Shown here: one piece after another, positions 1 through 11,700 of the stretch
Position numbering within the stretch: position 1 is the stretch's first letter
Layout of the letters: the number at the start of each line of letters is the position of its first letter
Assembly (NCBI GenBank): GCA_018881555.1
Contig: JACAXG010000012.1
Coordinates: forward strand, 13,302,181 to 13,366,180
Reading direction: 5' to 3'
Source: Amblyornis subalaris
Taxonomy: Eukaryota; Chordata; Aves; Passeriformes; Ptilonorhynchidae
Length of the DNA stretch: 64,000 bases
Made by a program: the position numbers and the translations under genes
The notes under the pieces: generated by a model
What the model was told of the DNA's origin: nothing
The model's input: only the letters and a program-made list of their open reading frames with translations
The model's database searches: none

Positions 1-3000
1 TGTGGACACCTTTGTGCTATGCTGAAGGCCCTTCTGGTATAAACTCAGCTAACAGTCTTAAATCTACAAGTCACATCCCTCATTTCTTGACAGTCATTTG
101 GGTGCCTCTTTAGCTGTATGAGAAGGCCTACGCTTTCAAAATAAAAAACTACATTCAGCCTTCAAATATATATTTTTTCATTATCCTCACATTCTTCCTG
201 TTCAATGTCCTGTTCACGCTTTTTACTCTCTGGCAGACATCTCTTCAGGGAGTACTTGTGTGAATCAAAGCAAGACAAAATTGTGCAGACATCATTAAGG
301 AAGGTACCATTTTCATTCTCATTCTGATAGTTCATGTTTAAATGAAGGGTTTGACGTAAATGAGGGAAAATGGAAGTAGTCTCTGAGCTAATCTGAAAGG
401 AATCTCCTCTGCTAAACTAAACAAAGCCAGAAGTCCCAGAGCTGAAGTTTATCCAAACTAAAGCCAACAAGCGGTTGTTGTTAGAGGGGGTTGTATCATG
501 TTTTCCATTGTCATGTTGACATGAAACAGGCAGAGGCTTCCACTTTGCAAACTCAGAGACAAGATTGGCTCTGAAGTAAAAATAAATAAATAAAAGCAGT
601 GGCTGGAAGTAGGTTAGGTTTTCTCAAAGCAAAATGCAAAGAACCTTTCCTATGAAATACAAGATGAGAAAAAATAATGACTCCTTGAAAATATAAATTA
701 AAAATACAATTTACTGTTCCTCTGTGTGAAAGATGTGCTACTCTACAGCCAATAACAGAAAACATTCCTCCTTGGACCCTTCCAGCATTTAAGATATGGT
801 TAGCAGACCTTTCCCTCTCTCTGTTGTACTTACAGAAGAGACTTTCTGATTCCTGTAATATGTAATTTTTTACTGCCTGTGGAGGTTATCTCTTGATTAG
901 TCATAGCTAGGAGCAATGCAAGGGTTAATATTTGAATTTTTTTATACAGTCTCAAAGTCATATGAGAAATATTAATGGCATGGTCCCCACATATAAATAT
1001 GGAAATCTTATTTCTCTGAAAAAAGGTGTCTGACTGTGTTGAATGGAGAAAAATCAAGAAATTCTGTGGGAATTCCTTACAGGTTTTTTCCAGGGACAAA
1101 ACATCTCTTGTCAGGGAACCCAAGGAGAGGACAGAAAGCAAAGCTCTACAAACCCTATGCATCAAAAGATCCAATGGAAAAAGAAAACTCTATATGGAAG
1201 TAGCTCTCCTGCATCAGTAACCAAGCCAGAGAACAGGCTCCCATATCTAGAAGCAACATGGCCATGGGAAGCAACAGCAGTGAGTCACCACACAGCACTT
1301 CTGCAACAGGGATAACATCACTGTGACAAGCATGGCCTCAGATAGCTTTCCCTCCGGAAGGAATCCACTGGATCATGGGGGCTGGAGGTGGGCAGCACAC
1401 TGAGGGCCAGGGGCTGCAACATTCTCTACCCCCATCCACATTTCCCTCAACAGCCTGATCAGAAGGTGCTGAAGTCAAATAAACTTCTTGCACCTCTCCT
1501 AGAGAAAGAATCACATCCGTGCCCGGTTCTCTTTCTCTACAAGGTATATTATCATGGATATGTAGAAGGAGGGATAGGCTGGTAAAGTATTGTAGCAAGC
1601 AAAATGATAACACCAAATTTTTTGTTTCATTTAGGGGTGAAGGTTATTTATTTACTGCCAAATATCAAAATCAGAATGTCTCAAAATTATAGGCGGTTGG
1701 TGGTAGGTACCGAACTCTAACCCGTGTTAGAGTAATGCAACCTATAATTTACGAAGCTGCTATAGGGAGAATGAATAGCAATGTTGAATAATAACAGATT
1801 TTATTATAGTCTTTGCAAACCTAAGGTTTTTTTTTGTGTGTGTGCTGCCAATAATAAATTGAACAGTGCTCCATCACATTGAACCGTAATGATGTCGGAC
1901 TCTAATCCTGTCACTTTAAGACCAAAAGAACCCCATTTTGTTCACAACATATCTTTGCCATTGCCAACAATTTCCCTTTTCTTAACTGAGAACTTTTGCC
2001 TAGTTTCTTAAACAAGCATGACTAAATGACAGCATAATCTGGAGCATTAATGGGTATGACCATTGCACTAATTTCTAATTCTGTGGGTTTTGATGAATTA
2101 TTATTTCAAACCAACAAATTAAAACTTGTAACTGTTACAGCAGCTGTGGCTTGTGCTCTTCTGCAGACTTAGTTTGCAACCTACCGCAGAAACATCAAGA
2201 GCAATACAGTTTTCCATGTGCCTGCTAGCCTGGGAAAGTGCACTTTGTTATTGTTTGCCCCTCCTGGCAGGCTGAACCTTTCAATTCTGAAGAGGTTGCT
2301 TTTCTCCCCAAATGCTGAATGCCACTCTGCATCATTTCCATTACTGACCCTCAGCATGCTGTCCCAATTATGAAGCCAGTTATGTCCCATTTTCTGCAGA
2401 TTTCTGATTGAAACAAGGTGTGAACAACATTAGCACATAACTGGGACAACAACGAGTAGGTTTCTCAGCCAGCCTGTGGAACAAAAAAGTGATAGTAATT
2501 TCCTCCTTTCTTTTTCTTGAGTAGCATTAATTACAACTATCCCCCAGATGTTGTGTAAGGCTGGCACCATCAGAGTTTGCAAGCGACACCTGGCTGCCTA
2601 TTTCAAACCTCACCACTTTGGCAGAAGCTGGAAGAGGAAATAGGATCTGCTTGTAATCTGCAGCAGTAAGAGGAGAGAAAACGTAATGACTCTGACTGAG
2701 GCATCAACAGTGAGGTTTGTGCCAGTGACAACACCCTTCTACCTCTGCCTCTTCCCCCAGTAATGAAGCAGTGGATGTTTCCAAATCCACCTCCACTTTT
2801 AGAAAAATCAGTCTGTGTAGATTTGGGGATTTGGTCACAACTCAAAAACAAATCTGGAAAATAATGAAATGGTTATATAATAGTCTCATTTTCCTAAGGC
2901 TAATATGTTCCAGGGATGTGTGATATAAAATGTGTTTATGAAATTTGTCATATTTCCAAGAACATATATATTGTTTAGAGGGGGTGGATTCCCCAGGCTT

Positions 3001-6000
3001 TCATTTAGCATGACTTTTTCCAGACCAGAAAGGAATGTTTAAATTTTCCTCATCATAACCTTTTCTGCCATGTGCTTGGTAAAAAATAGTTAGGAAAAAT
3101 GGAAGTAGAGGAGTAGACCCCTGATATTTCATTATTTCACATAGCCCAGGTTACTTATGATGGTTAATTATCTCTTGGCATACAGACATGCATCATCTGG
3201 TTTTACTGTCTAAATTCTGGACGGGAACTTTACTGTGTTACCAAAACCTTTGAGGAGAGATAGCTCTGACTGTTAGCATTACCCTTTAAACTGGAAATTT
3301 ATCAACAAAGAACACATGTGTGCAGTATTCCATAGGGCTAACTGCTAAACGTGACAGTCTGGCAGTCTCACAAATAAACTGCATCTGTACACTACCCATC
3401 TACTTTATAACCTATCTAATCTTTCCCAACTGATAAAAGAAGAAAATGAAATGGCCAAATCAGCTGTTTACAAGTTTTCCTAAAATATCATCCTTTTCTC
3501 AGGGGTCAGAAGTGGGTGCTCACCATGAAAAGTCATTTGCACGCTGCCTCCTGAATCCCACATGTAATGGTTATATTTCATTTTAAAACTGCAATTTTGC
3601 AATTGAGAGTAATATGAAAGGTCAATAAGTCTTGTCAGAGAGATTTTAGGATTCAGCCATTACCTCAGAAATGGGTTTCCTGACCAAACATCCAAGATAA
3701 TACTTTCATTACAAGGAAAACACTAAATTACATTAGAGTGAAAAATTACTTGGAATAACACTGAAGGGTTTCTGGCATTGCTGTCACACTGCTTTCAGAG
3801 CAGTAGAGTTTTCCTAATGACCTCAGTGAAGTTCCTCAAGGACTGTGGGGTATACCTATGAGAATTGTCCCGATCTGGCTGACTGAGATGTCCTTTAAGC
3901 ATCACAGATGCAGCTGAGACAGTCCCAAATCCATCTGACTTCCCATTTGGCACTGAGGTGAGGGCGCTGTGGATGTGCCTCCTTTGTAGGCAGTGGAAAC
4001 TGCCAAATATCTCCAGTCTGTCAAGCTAAAATTTATGCTGTCTTCTGGAAATAGCTGCCATTATTGCCTTGACAAACCCAAGATAAATGGGATGAATGCA
4101 GGCTGCAAGGCTTAGCAAATGATTTCACAGGTTGTGCCCGCTGGAAAGAGAACAGATTTCTTTCCTAAAGAAGAATTCTAAGTTCTTACACTTTTGAGAA
4201 GTTTAATATGCAGGATGTAAACGTGCCTTCAAAGGGTGGAACTGAATATACATTGCTGGACTCTGAATCGTCTGTCGTGTCTGAAGCACCGTCATCGTGT
4301 CCTGTCAGCCTTCAGGAGGCATTTTATTTTGAACATGGCCAGGGCCTGAGCGCCCCTTACACCAACCTGATACACATCAGAAAGCCTGGATTGTGTCAAG
4401 GTGATTTCACCTCCAGCCTAAAAACATCCTAGTGCTTTACAAGGACACAGAGCTTTTGGTCATGGAAGTCACAGAATATTCCTCGTTCCACAGTATCCAG
4501 ATACCAAGCCCTTAAAGAGGCTTAGCCTGAGGCTGTACTCAAATCTCCATTCCAAACTATTACAGCAAGACAAAGAAACACATAGCCCACGGGTACATCT
4601 GACTACCCTAAACTTAGTGTATACTGAGCAGTTTCCTTAATATCTTGCCAAGTCTTGTCTCCTGGCAGGCTTTCCCAAGGAAAATTTTATATTGACTTAC
4701 ATTTGATACTAACCATATAAACATTTTTCTTGACAAGAGAGGGCATTTTAGCCTGTCTGGAAATTCTCTTTTCAATCGTGGAAAATTTGGTTTCCCAGCC
4801 CATCACTGCCTTGCACATGAGTTAGTGATGCTAATAATCAACTCCTTCAATTATTATTGTCTGTGAGAAAAACATATTCAAATGTGTGGAAAGAAACATT
4901 CTAAACAGGGGAGAGAATCCAATTTTTTAGGGGATAACTAGTGATGTATCAGTCTCTCTGTGTAACCTCATCCCTGTAAATAGTATGGAAGTTAGCCCAG
5001 TAAGGAAATGTTACAACACCATGAAACAGGAATGTGGCAGAGAAATGAGAATACTCATTCACACTTCATTTGTGTATTGTTCTTCTAATCAAAATTTACC
5101 ATTTATTGAGTCAAATATATGTTGCACCTCAGAAATGTCCAGGGATACAACCAGAGTGAAGGAAGGAGACCTGGCACTCAGGGACCATTTGTTTCTGGGA
5201 AGAAATAAAGTTGATGTTCCTTCTCTTTATATTGGATGGTCTCTTAGTCCTTATCCCTCTGATGATAGACATAGGTATATAAAAGTACACTTCTTGCATG
5301 TTAAACATAAACAATATATATATTATCTGCTGCTGTAATCAGAGAAAACACAGCATACAGTTGCTCAAATTTTGTAATGACTGAATTTTATAATCTTTAC
5401 TGAAGATTATTGGACAGAGAGTTTGTATATGGCAAAGCAGAAACAGAAAAGGATCAGTTCACAGTAAATTACATTTACTCCCTACAGAATATCTTTATAT
5501 GCATTGGTTGGAGGTTTTTTTTAAAGACACTCAGGCTTAACCTGTGTCTGTGCTTGGTGAGGGAGGCTGGTGTTTGGGCATGCTGCTGTTGCAGAGGATG
5601 TTGCCTGATTTGCTCTTGCACGGATCCCCCTGAACTCCAAGTGCTCCGCTGCCAACAGGCTGCTCCTGGTGGACTCACAGTCATCCCTCGGCAGAGGTCC
5701 CTGTCCAGGTATGATGAGACAGATGGATTTGCCATGAAATGGCTCAATTAATCATTTTCATGATGTGTGTCATACAGAATAGTGTAGGGTGTGGTTTTAA
5801 AGGCATTTGGCTCTCCTTTACAGCAACTACAGTTTCTTTGGCTGCTGCTTGTTGAGTTAATTGTAAGGTTATTCATTGCCTCAATGTAGAAATAAATAAA
5901 TTGCAGATCTTTCATATTTACAAAAAGAAAAGTGTTTTATCTTAAGGAAGGTCTGGTTTACAATATCTGGCAAGCAGGAACCGAGCACATCCAAAAAAGG

Positions 6001-6858
6001 TCAGCTGTACTTGTGGAATGTCGTCTGTTTAACTTAAATACTCATACCAGACTTATCTTCACTTTAAGTTGAATTATTGTATACAAAGTACTTTTCTCCC
6101 CTCTAAATTCCATGTTCACTTGGTTTTTGGTGTTCTTGCTCTCTGTAAACATGCACACACATACTCGCATGGACTTCCACATACCATCAACTGCTAATCA
6201 GCCTCGTGAAGGGCTGAAACTGCCTGCAGATGCCTGATTCAAACTATTGCAGCTGAGGGAATTAGTCGACCCTCTTGTTCTATGCCAAAGTAAAAATTCT
6301 GTAAGCTGACATATTTTCATATATTACTCTTAAAAACTCCTTCAACAAAACTGGTTAGAATTTTAAGGCATTTTTTTCTGCACACAAATCGTTTAAAGAA
6401 ACCCTCACGCTGCCAGTGTGAGACAAACAAGTACAAAGGAGAACTCCAAATAAAATAGCTGGAAGCAAAGACTTATAGCTTGTGACAAAGGGCTTCCAGG
6501 CAGCACAGAGCTAACAGTTAAAATGTTATTCCAAGAGTTAAAAGAAATAGCTTATAATCTCTCCGGTGTCTGTAGCAGCAGGGAAACAAGTACGAACAAG
6601 AACAAATGCAGCCAAGGCAGACAGCACTGTACAGTCCTTCTGATCATAAAGAAAGCAAAGCGAAGAGAAACCTTTGGGATGATACTGCAAACCCCTGCAG
6701 CTTTCAGCTTCACCATTAAATATCTGACTGCTGAATTGGTGAAGGAAATGTGTTCTGGTGAGATTCGTGCATATACATTTCTTACAAGCTACTAAAATTA
6801 TTGGTAAAAATAAAAATAAAATAAAAACACGAAATCATAAGAAGCTTGAATTACTCAC
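1..6858 (-). other. COL3A1: COL3A1 intron 1 (3' part outside window)
   Basis: This is noncoding sequence downstream of the exon 1 donor. I looked on the minus strand for the Cys-rich von Willebrand C exon expected next and found none, so intron 1 is at least 6.86 kb. It contains short simple repeats: (AAAT)n at 577-594, T9 then GT repeats at 1827-1844, and (AAAAT)n at 6805-6827. One TGAGTCA heptamer lies at 1281-1287. The open frames in it, including the overlapping pair at 5410-5751, show no collagen or other known domain. Confidence 0.8.
6853..6858 (-). other. Splice donor of COL3A1 intron 1
   Basis: The minus strand reads GTCG|GTGAGTAA, a near-perfect donor, directly after the leader-peptide codons. 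It splits a codon after its first base (phase 1), as in the type III collagen family. Confidence 0.9.
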
Positions 6859-6937
6859 CGACTTGTTGTGCCAAAATAACTGAGGGTTGAAACACGGCAA
6901 GAATGAGCAAAGTTACTTTTTGCACAGAGCTCATCAT
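6859..6937 (-). CDS. COL3A1: Collagen type III alpha 1 chain, first coding exon (partial gene)
   Basis: Seen: reading the minus strand from 6937 gives 26 codons plus one base, starting with two Met codons (MMSSVQK), a hydrophobic core (LLILAV) and ending VILAQQV, then GTGAGT. This is a classic signal peptide with likely cleavage after ILA. Family knowledge: type III procollagen begins with the same double Met, a xVQK motif, a Leu-rich core and ILAQQ, and its first coding exon also stops in phase 1 after 79 bases. The mature chain forms homotrimers in extensible extracellular matrix (skin, vessels, gut). Only the leader is in this window; the von Willebrand C domain, Gly-X-Y helix and C-propeptide would lie left of position 1. 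The first of the two ATGs is chosen because it matches the family and lies in the conserved hairpin. COL1A2 and COL5A2 leaders differ, so they are less likely. Confidence 0.93.
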
Positions 6938-6968
6938 GTCTAAATATTAGACATGAGACTCTCTGTGC
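6922..6968 (-). promoter_or_regulatory. COL3A1: Collagen mRNA 5' stem-loop around the start codon (LARP6-binding type)
   Basis: Seen: on the minus strand GCACAGAG (6968-6961) pairs with CTCTGTGC (6929-6922), and TCATGTCTAA pairs with TTAGACATGA around a three-base loop. The two stems of 8 and 10 bp are separated by a 4x4 internal loop, for 47 nt in total. The COL3A1 ATG (6937) lies in the 3' arm of the upper stem. Known: COL1A1, COL1A2 and COL3A1 mRNAs share such a bulged hairpin of about 48 nt at the start codon. It is bound by LARP6, which controls translation and stability of these mRNAs. Inference: the bird gene keeps this control. Confidence 0.92.
6940..6954 (-). promoter_or_regulatory. 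Upstream ORF 2, four codons, inside the stem-loop
   Basis: The ATG at 6954 in the 5' arm of the collagen hairpin is followed by three codons and TAG (6942-6940). The stop ends two bases before the COL3A1 ATG at 6937. A minimal uORF nested in the LARP6-type hairpin would couple hairpin opening to start-site choice. The frame is seen directly; its use is inferred. Confidence 0.6.
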
Positions 6969-7002
6969 AAAAACAAAAATGGGGGGGGAAGAAAAAATCT
7001 AT

Positions 7003-7050
7003 TCAAAATAGCAACATCGGTTGTTCCCTGCCCTTCCAGCACCGGGCCAT
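7003..7050 (-). promoter_or_regulatory. Upstream ORF 1 in COL3A1 leader (15 codons plus stop)
   Basis: An ATG at 7050 opens a 15-codon frame (MARCWKGREQPMLLF) that ends in TGA at 7003. A second in-frame ATG lies at 7017. It ends 65 bases before the main ATG, so it can act only by capturing scanning ribosomes before they reach it. Collagen mRNAs are known to carry upstream AUGs. The call depends on transcription starting upstream of 7050. Confidence 0.55.
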
Positions 7051-7063
7051 GTACAGAACTCAG

Positions 7064-7140
7064 CCACAAGCATTCCCCGGCTTTGGCCTTAAATAGGAAA
7101 AAAATTGGCTTACTTTACTTTTCCACCCCCTTTACTGAAA
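7064..7140 (-). promoter_or_regulatory. COL3A1: COL3A1 core promoter with TATA-like and CCAAT boxes
   Basis: On the minus strand CTATTTAAGG contains TATTTAA at 7089-7095, about 30 bp before the inferred start site. An inverted ATTGG at 7104-7108 reads as CCAAT on the gene strand, closer to the TATA box than usual. Further upstream is a purine-rich AAAGGGGGTGGAAAAG stretch (about 7119-7134), a plausible zinc-finger or CACCC-type site. Position next to exon 1 supports the call; no transcription data are available. Confidence 0.7.
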
Positions 7141-8761
7141 CATGAGAAGAAGACCCATCCCCTAACAGTAAATGAATGATTAATATTTCTCTTGGCTTTA
7201 CAGAAGACTAAAGTCAACTAAACAAGATACACAGCACATCTGGAACTTTTGTGCGCGTATGAAGCGCATGCTGACACTGTATGTGAATAGTTAGTATGCA
7301 CTGTATGTGACATATATGCATGTGAAAAAAAAAGCCCTGTGCCAAAGCCTCTGGGGTAAAGCAGTTTTTCATGCTAATTAGGAGTCAATGAGTACAACCC
7401 AAAGAGGATTTTTAATTCTTAGTGCTCCCTAACAAAGATAAAAGGTGAGTACCTGATGTAGCTGCACAAACTGAAAGAATCCCAGAAGCAGAGGAGCAAA
7501 CCTGGGTATTTCTGCTGATGAGCAATCAGAGTTAATGAAAGGGAGGACTGAAAGTCACATTTCTGTTCCAGTGCTTTTCTCACCATTTCCAATTTCACAA
7601 CATGATTTTGTGGATTTACCTGGAGAAAAAGCAAACATTAAAAAAAATTATGAAGAGAACAAGATCCCAAATCAGAAGCATCAATCTCTCAAACTAAAAC
7701 TTTTCAAGCAATTCAGTATGATGCCATCATTACAACATTTGAAAGGAATGCAGAACATTTTTCTTGTCTGCTTGCTCCTCAAACAAGAAGGTAGAGAGGA
7801 CAAAAGAAAAAAAAAGAAATCTTGAGACTACTACTCCCTTTTAAATCTAGTTATTTCTTTATTCCACACAAAACTTTACTGACAATACGATCAGAACAAA
7901 GAAACTTATTTTCCAAATCAGATGGCTTGAGCAGGTTTTGTTATGAATGTAGTTTTTCTGGAATCTTAAGTCCAAGTTTGGGAGACTCCAAAGTGAATGC
8001 AGAAAGCTGTCACAGTGGTCTATCTCTGCTAAAACAATGACCAAACCAATTGCTACTCTCAGTCAACCAATCTTATCCAGGTCATTACCTGCAGAAGTGC
8101 TCATTCATTTGTTCCTAAGTGTTGCTGAGATTACAGTGACTCATGGAACCATCTCTCCTATCAGTAATTCATAAGCCTCATGAACTGTCATCCAAGAAAG
8201 GGGCCCATATCTCTGTATGCATCACAAAAAAAGAGCAGCCTGAGGTTTACTTTTAGTCTGGTAGGTACTGGGTTTCATTTCAAGACCTATTTATCTGAAA
8301 TACATTAGCACTTAAACTGAAACACCCTCTTCTGTTGGGGTCACCTGAGGTGAAATATGTTAAAGCAAGTATGAAGAGATATTAAATAATTTGATGTCAC
8401 TTTTAACATATGCTTAGAGTCTCTTCTACATCTTAAATACTTACAAGGTATGAATGGCTTGATACATTTCAAGGGAATTACACACCACTTTTTTCCCTGA
8501 ATCTCCCGATATTCCATGCTGTCTGTGTTGCATTGGCAGAACTATTTCCTGCAGGTTTGGGTTTTCATATGCAGTATCATATCACTTACCAGGTTAGGTT
8601 ATTTGGTTTACAGCATTCAAGTAGTGACAACCAACAAGCAGATAACCACCTTGTGATGAGCTATCCTAGAAAATAAGACAACAGGCTTCAAATTTTTACG
8701 CATGAGCCAATAAGGTTTTCTCCTCTTCTGGAGTTGTGCTCAGAACATAAAACAGAACAAG

Positions 8762-8789
8762 AAATAAATCCAAGAACTTGGATTTATTT
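8762..8789. repeat. Perfect 13-bp inverted repeat with 2-base spacer
   Basis: AAATAAATCCAAG (8762-8774) and its exact reverse complement CTTGGATTTATTT (8777-8789) are separated only by AA. The right arm runs on into a short (TTTA)n tract up to 8797. No transposon ends or target duplication were seen around it. Confidence 0.85.
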
Positions 8790-11700
8790 ATTTATTTGTC
8801 TCTCTTCAATAGAAATGTACAAACAGATCAAATGCTGGATACAAACCATTCTCAGCTATGGAAACAGAACTAAACTAAATTAACTGTTTATCAAAGTTGC
8901 ATACAGGTCAATTTTCTGTAAAAATGTCTACATGTTTGTCACAGAAATTGCTTAATTTTCATGAAACCTAATGAATGTTATGTGATAAGAGTTCACATTT
9001 AAGAAAAAAAAGAAGAGAAATTCATTCATGGTCTTTGACTTAAAGCCACTTTCACGTTGAGTAGTGCAAATCTTTTAGCCTGTTTGACCACAATAAACAT
9101 TTCTCTAAATTTCTTAAGTCTAACCTTTCCAAAAAAGAACATCCTTGGTGAATCCCTTATTTTTACTAATGCTTGCACTCACTTTTTACACTACAACACT
9201 TGTCTGAGTAAAATTTAAATTCTAACTCTTCTGGATTGTTCACCTTAGATATTATGCTAGTCTATAACTAGATTATGAACCCAAATTTATCCACGACACC
9301 TACCATTTGCCGTAGGTGTCAGAGTATCAACATGTGTGCTTGAATTTGTACAGAAATGAATCCTGAGGTTTCTGTGTAGAATCACAAACCAGATCTCTTA
9401 AGAATTACATTCCACAAAAACAATAACCCTTCCTTGGGTTCTGCAGTATATTTGCTGTGGCTCAAGAAACAATGCACAGCAATGCTCAGCTACGTTAAAT
9501 TTATCCTCAGTGCTGCCTTCACATAAGAGTGGTTGTAGAATTGCTTTTATAATTCTAGTGTAAAACTCTCTGGCAATTGTCATTTACTCTCATGAGTTAA
9601 TTCCTTTTGAGTGACATTCACCATTTTACTTATATGGCCTGAGCAGACTGTGGCACAGCAACTTTCCTTGAACATCTTCTGCACACATTGTGTTCAAAAA
9701 TCTTCATTCTCACATCCTCTGCACAGAAACAGTCCCCTAGAAAACAGGTTCTTGAGTCTTGCAGGCAGTTTTGGATTATTTAGTAATAGCTCTTTGTTAA
9801 TACTCAGCTTCCTAGGAATGCAATATCTTGGCATCTGCACTAAATTGGAAAAGGTACTCATGTCAAAATTGGTGCATTTTTGATGGAGGAAGCTGAAATA
9901 ATTGCTCGTAAAAGTTATTGAATGTATTTGTGTTCTGCTGTAGATAGCATAAAAGACATGTAGATCCAAAGTTTTGACTAATCTCTGCATCAGATGACTG
10001 GAACATTTGTGCTGCTCCTGCAATCTGGGATTCCTTGTGCCTGTTTGAGTCTTGTGGTTAGTGACATTCTGCCTTGGAAAGACAAATGGGAGACTTGCTC
10101 TTACATACTTATCAGGTGACCTCTGGTCCACCACCCCAAAAAGTCAGTCCTTAAGTAAATTATATAAGTGTTATTTTAAAATCTCCCAAAAGTTCTGGCC
10201 TGTAGAACCAGCTGTTCCTTGTTTCTGAGAGTTTAATCTGAACTAAGAATCTTCAGACTCTGCCATTGTATTTACCCGTACGTCAGGAACAAGGTAATTA
10301 TTTTTTGTTCTGTGTGGATTTTAATGATAGTAAAGATTGTCCAAATTTTAAAAAGAGTGTACAGTTTCACAGAAATAAAGCATTGTGAATAGTGCAAATA
10401 GGGACAGAAAGCACACTGGGGAAAAGAACCTACAAGAAAAGCTGAATCTAGAGCCGTTAAAAAAAACCCCCAAAACCCAACCATATACTTCTTAACCATT
10501 CCTGTTCATGAGCTGGAAGCAATGCAAACTGTGACTGATGCTCTAACAGACAAATACAGGAATTAAGGCAGCCAAGTCGATGAAACAGTTTCATTCTCCT
10601 CTCATCTTCCCATTTTCACTGAAATTTTATTCTAAGACAATGGAAAATCAGGATTTGAGACCCAGACTCTTGTTCACATGTGCTCTTTTTTCAGCTTTGC
10701 ACATTCTCAAGGTTTCCACAAATGAAAACTCTCTTTTTCCAAAGTCCTGTGCAGATTAAATAAAATCCTTCATCTGAGTCATGTTGGGAGCTAACTGTGT
10801 TACAGCACAGCTGTGAAGGCTCTTAAGGCAGAGCCAACATTATGACTGCATAAGGGTGAAGCACCCACAGCATTTTCTCTTCACAGCAGGAGGGACACAA
10901 GCCAAACCAGTTTAATGACCTCTGGGTGTACTGAATGCTGGGGAATTTAACATCTATGGGCAGGGCGTGGTTTTTCTGTACTGAACACGCACCTACTCTT
11001 GTCCCCAGGGATAGAATCTGTTAATTCAGAACATTGGCTCCATGCCTTTGTGAGGATGCTCCTCCTTTTCACCGAGGTGTCAAAATTATTTTGCAAGGGA
11101 TCCTTTCTTCTTGTCTCCAATCCAGATTTGCACTGTACAAATGGAAAAAATCCCCAGATCCTCACTTTTTAAAGAAATACCATAGCCCTATCCACCTAAA
11201 AAAGTACTTAATGAAACAGCTAAAAATGACTTTCTGGCAGAAGAATGTCTCGTAAAGGCTTTTGTGCCCTACAACTTGTGGTTGTTGGACATCAAAATAA
11301 TATAAGATGGCAGAAAATACGTATAAATTTAAGAATAAACTTGGTGCTGAATTTGTGTCTATGCTTAGTTTTACACAATCACAAAAGAAATCATATTTGG
11401 ATATATCTCTAAGTAACAAAAATGTGTTAAATTCATCAGTACAGTCCAAGAATGAATTATCATAAAAAGCAAGATATCCTTTCTACCTCGGGGTTGGTGT
11501 AGAAAGTGGAGGTACATCAGGCAAATCGGTCACTCAGTTGGCTCTGCTCAAATCACCATTGCTCCAGACAGTACATGTGGTTCCCAGAAGAGCCCATGTT
11601 TATTGTATTTCAGCTATTGGTTCCTATGGGATCTCACCATCAAAAGGTTCCAGGCTTCAGGCTTCAGCAACAGCAATCCAGTACATTTTAGGAACACTAT

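Larger units (their letters stand above)
6938..7063 (-). other. COL3A1: COL3A1 5' untranslated region (exon 1)
   Basis: The untranslated leader runs from an estimated start site near 7063 to the base before the ATG at 6937, about 126 nt. The start site is inferred by counting about 30 bases from the TATA-like box at 7089-7095, so it may be off by several bases. The leader contains two short upstream ORFs, a run of eight C (mRNA sense, 6981-6988) that may vary in length, and the 5' half of the conserved collagen hairpin. The CACAG just before 6963 looks like a splice acceptor but is one arm of the hairpin, so exon 1 is read as continuous. Confidence 0.75.

Noticed and set aside
5410..5751. Cys-rich frame inside COL3A1 intron 1, considered as the von Willebrand C exon
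   Set aside because: It is on the wrong strand, the Cys residues are clustered rather than spaced as in a VWC domain, and the minus-strand frame there lacks the pattern too.
6859..6937. COL1A2 or COL5A2 as the identity of the leader exon
   Set aside because: Their leaders lack the double Met with xVQK and the ILAQQ end seen here. The stem-loop fits COL3A1 or a type I chain, and only COL3A1 fits both.
6963..6970. CACAG as a splice acceptor that would begin COL3A1 exon 1
   Set aside because: These bases are the 5' arm of the conserved collagen hairpin, and the TATA box lies in the expected position for a continuous first exon.
9694..10134. Longest open frame in the window (146 codons, minus strand)
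   Set aside because: No recognisable domain, no splice or promoter context, and a frame on the other strand is also open. Its length is close to what chance gives in 64 kb of AT-rich DNA read in six frames.
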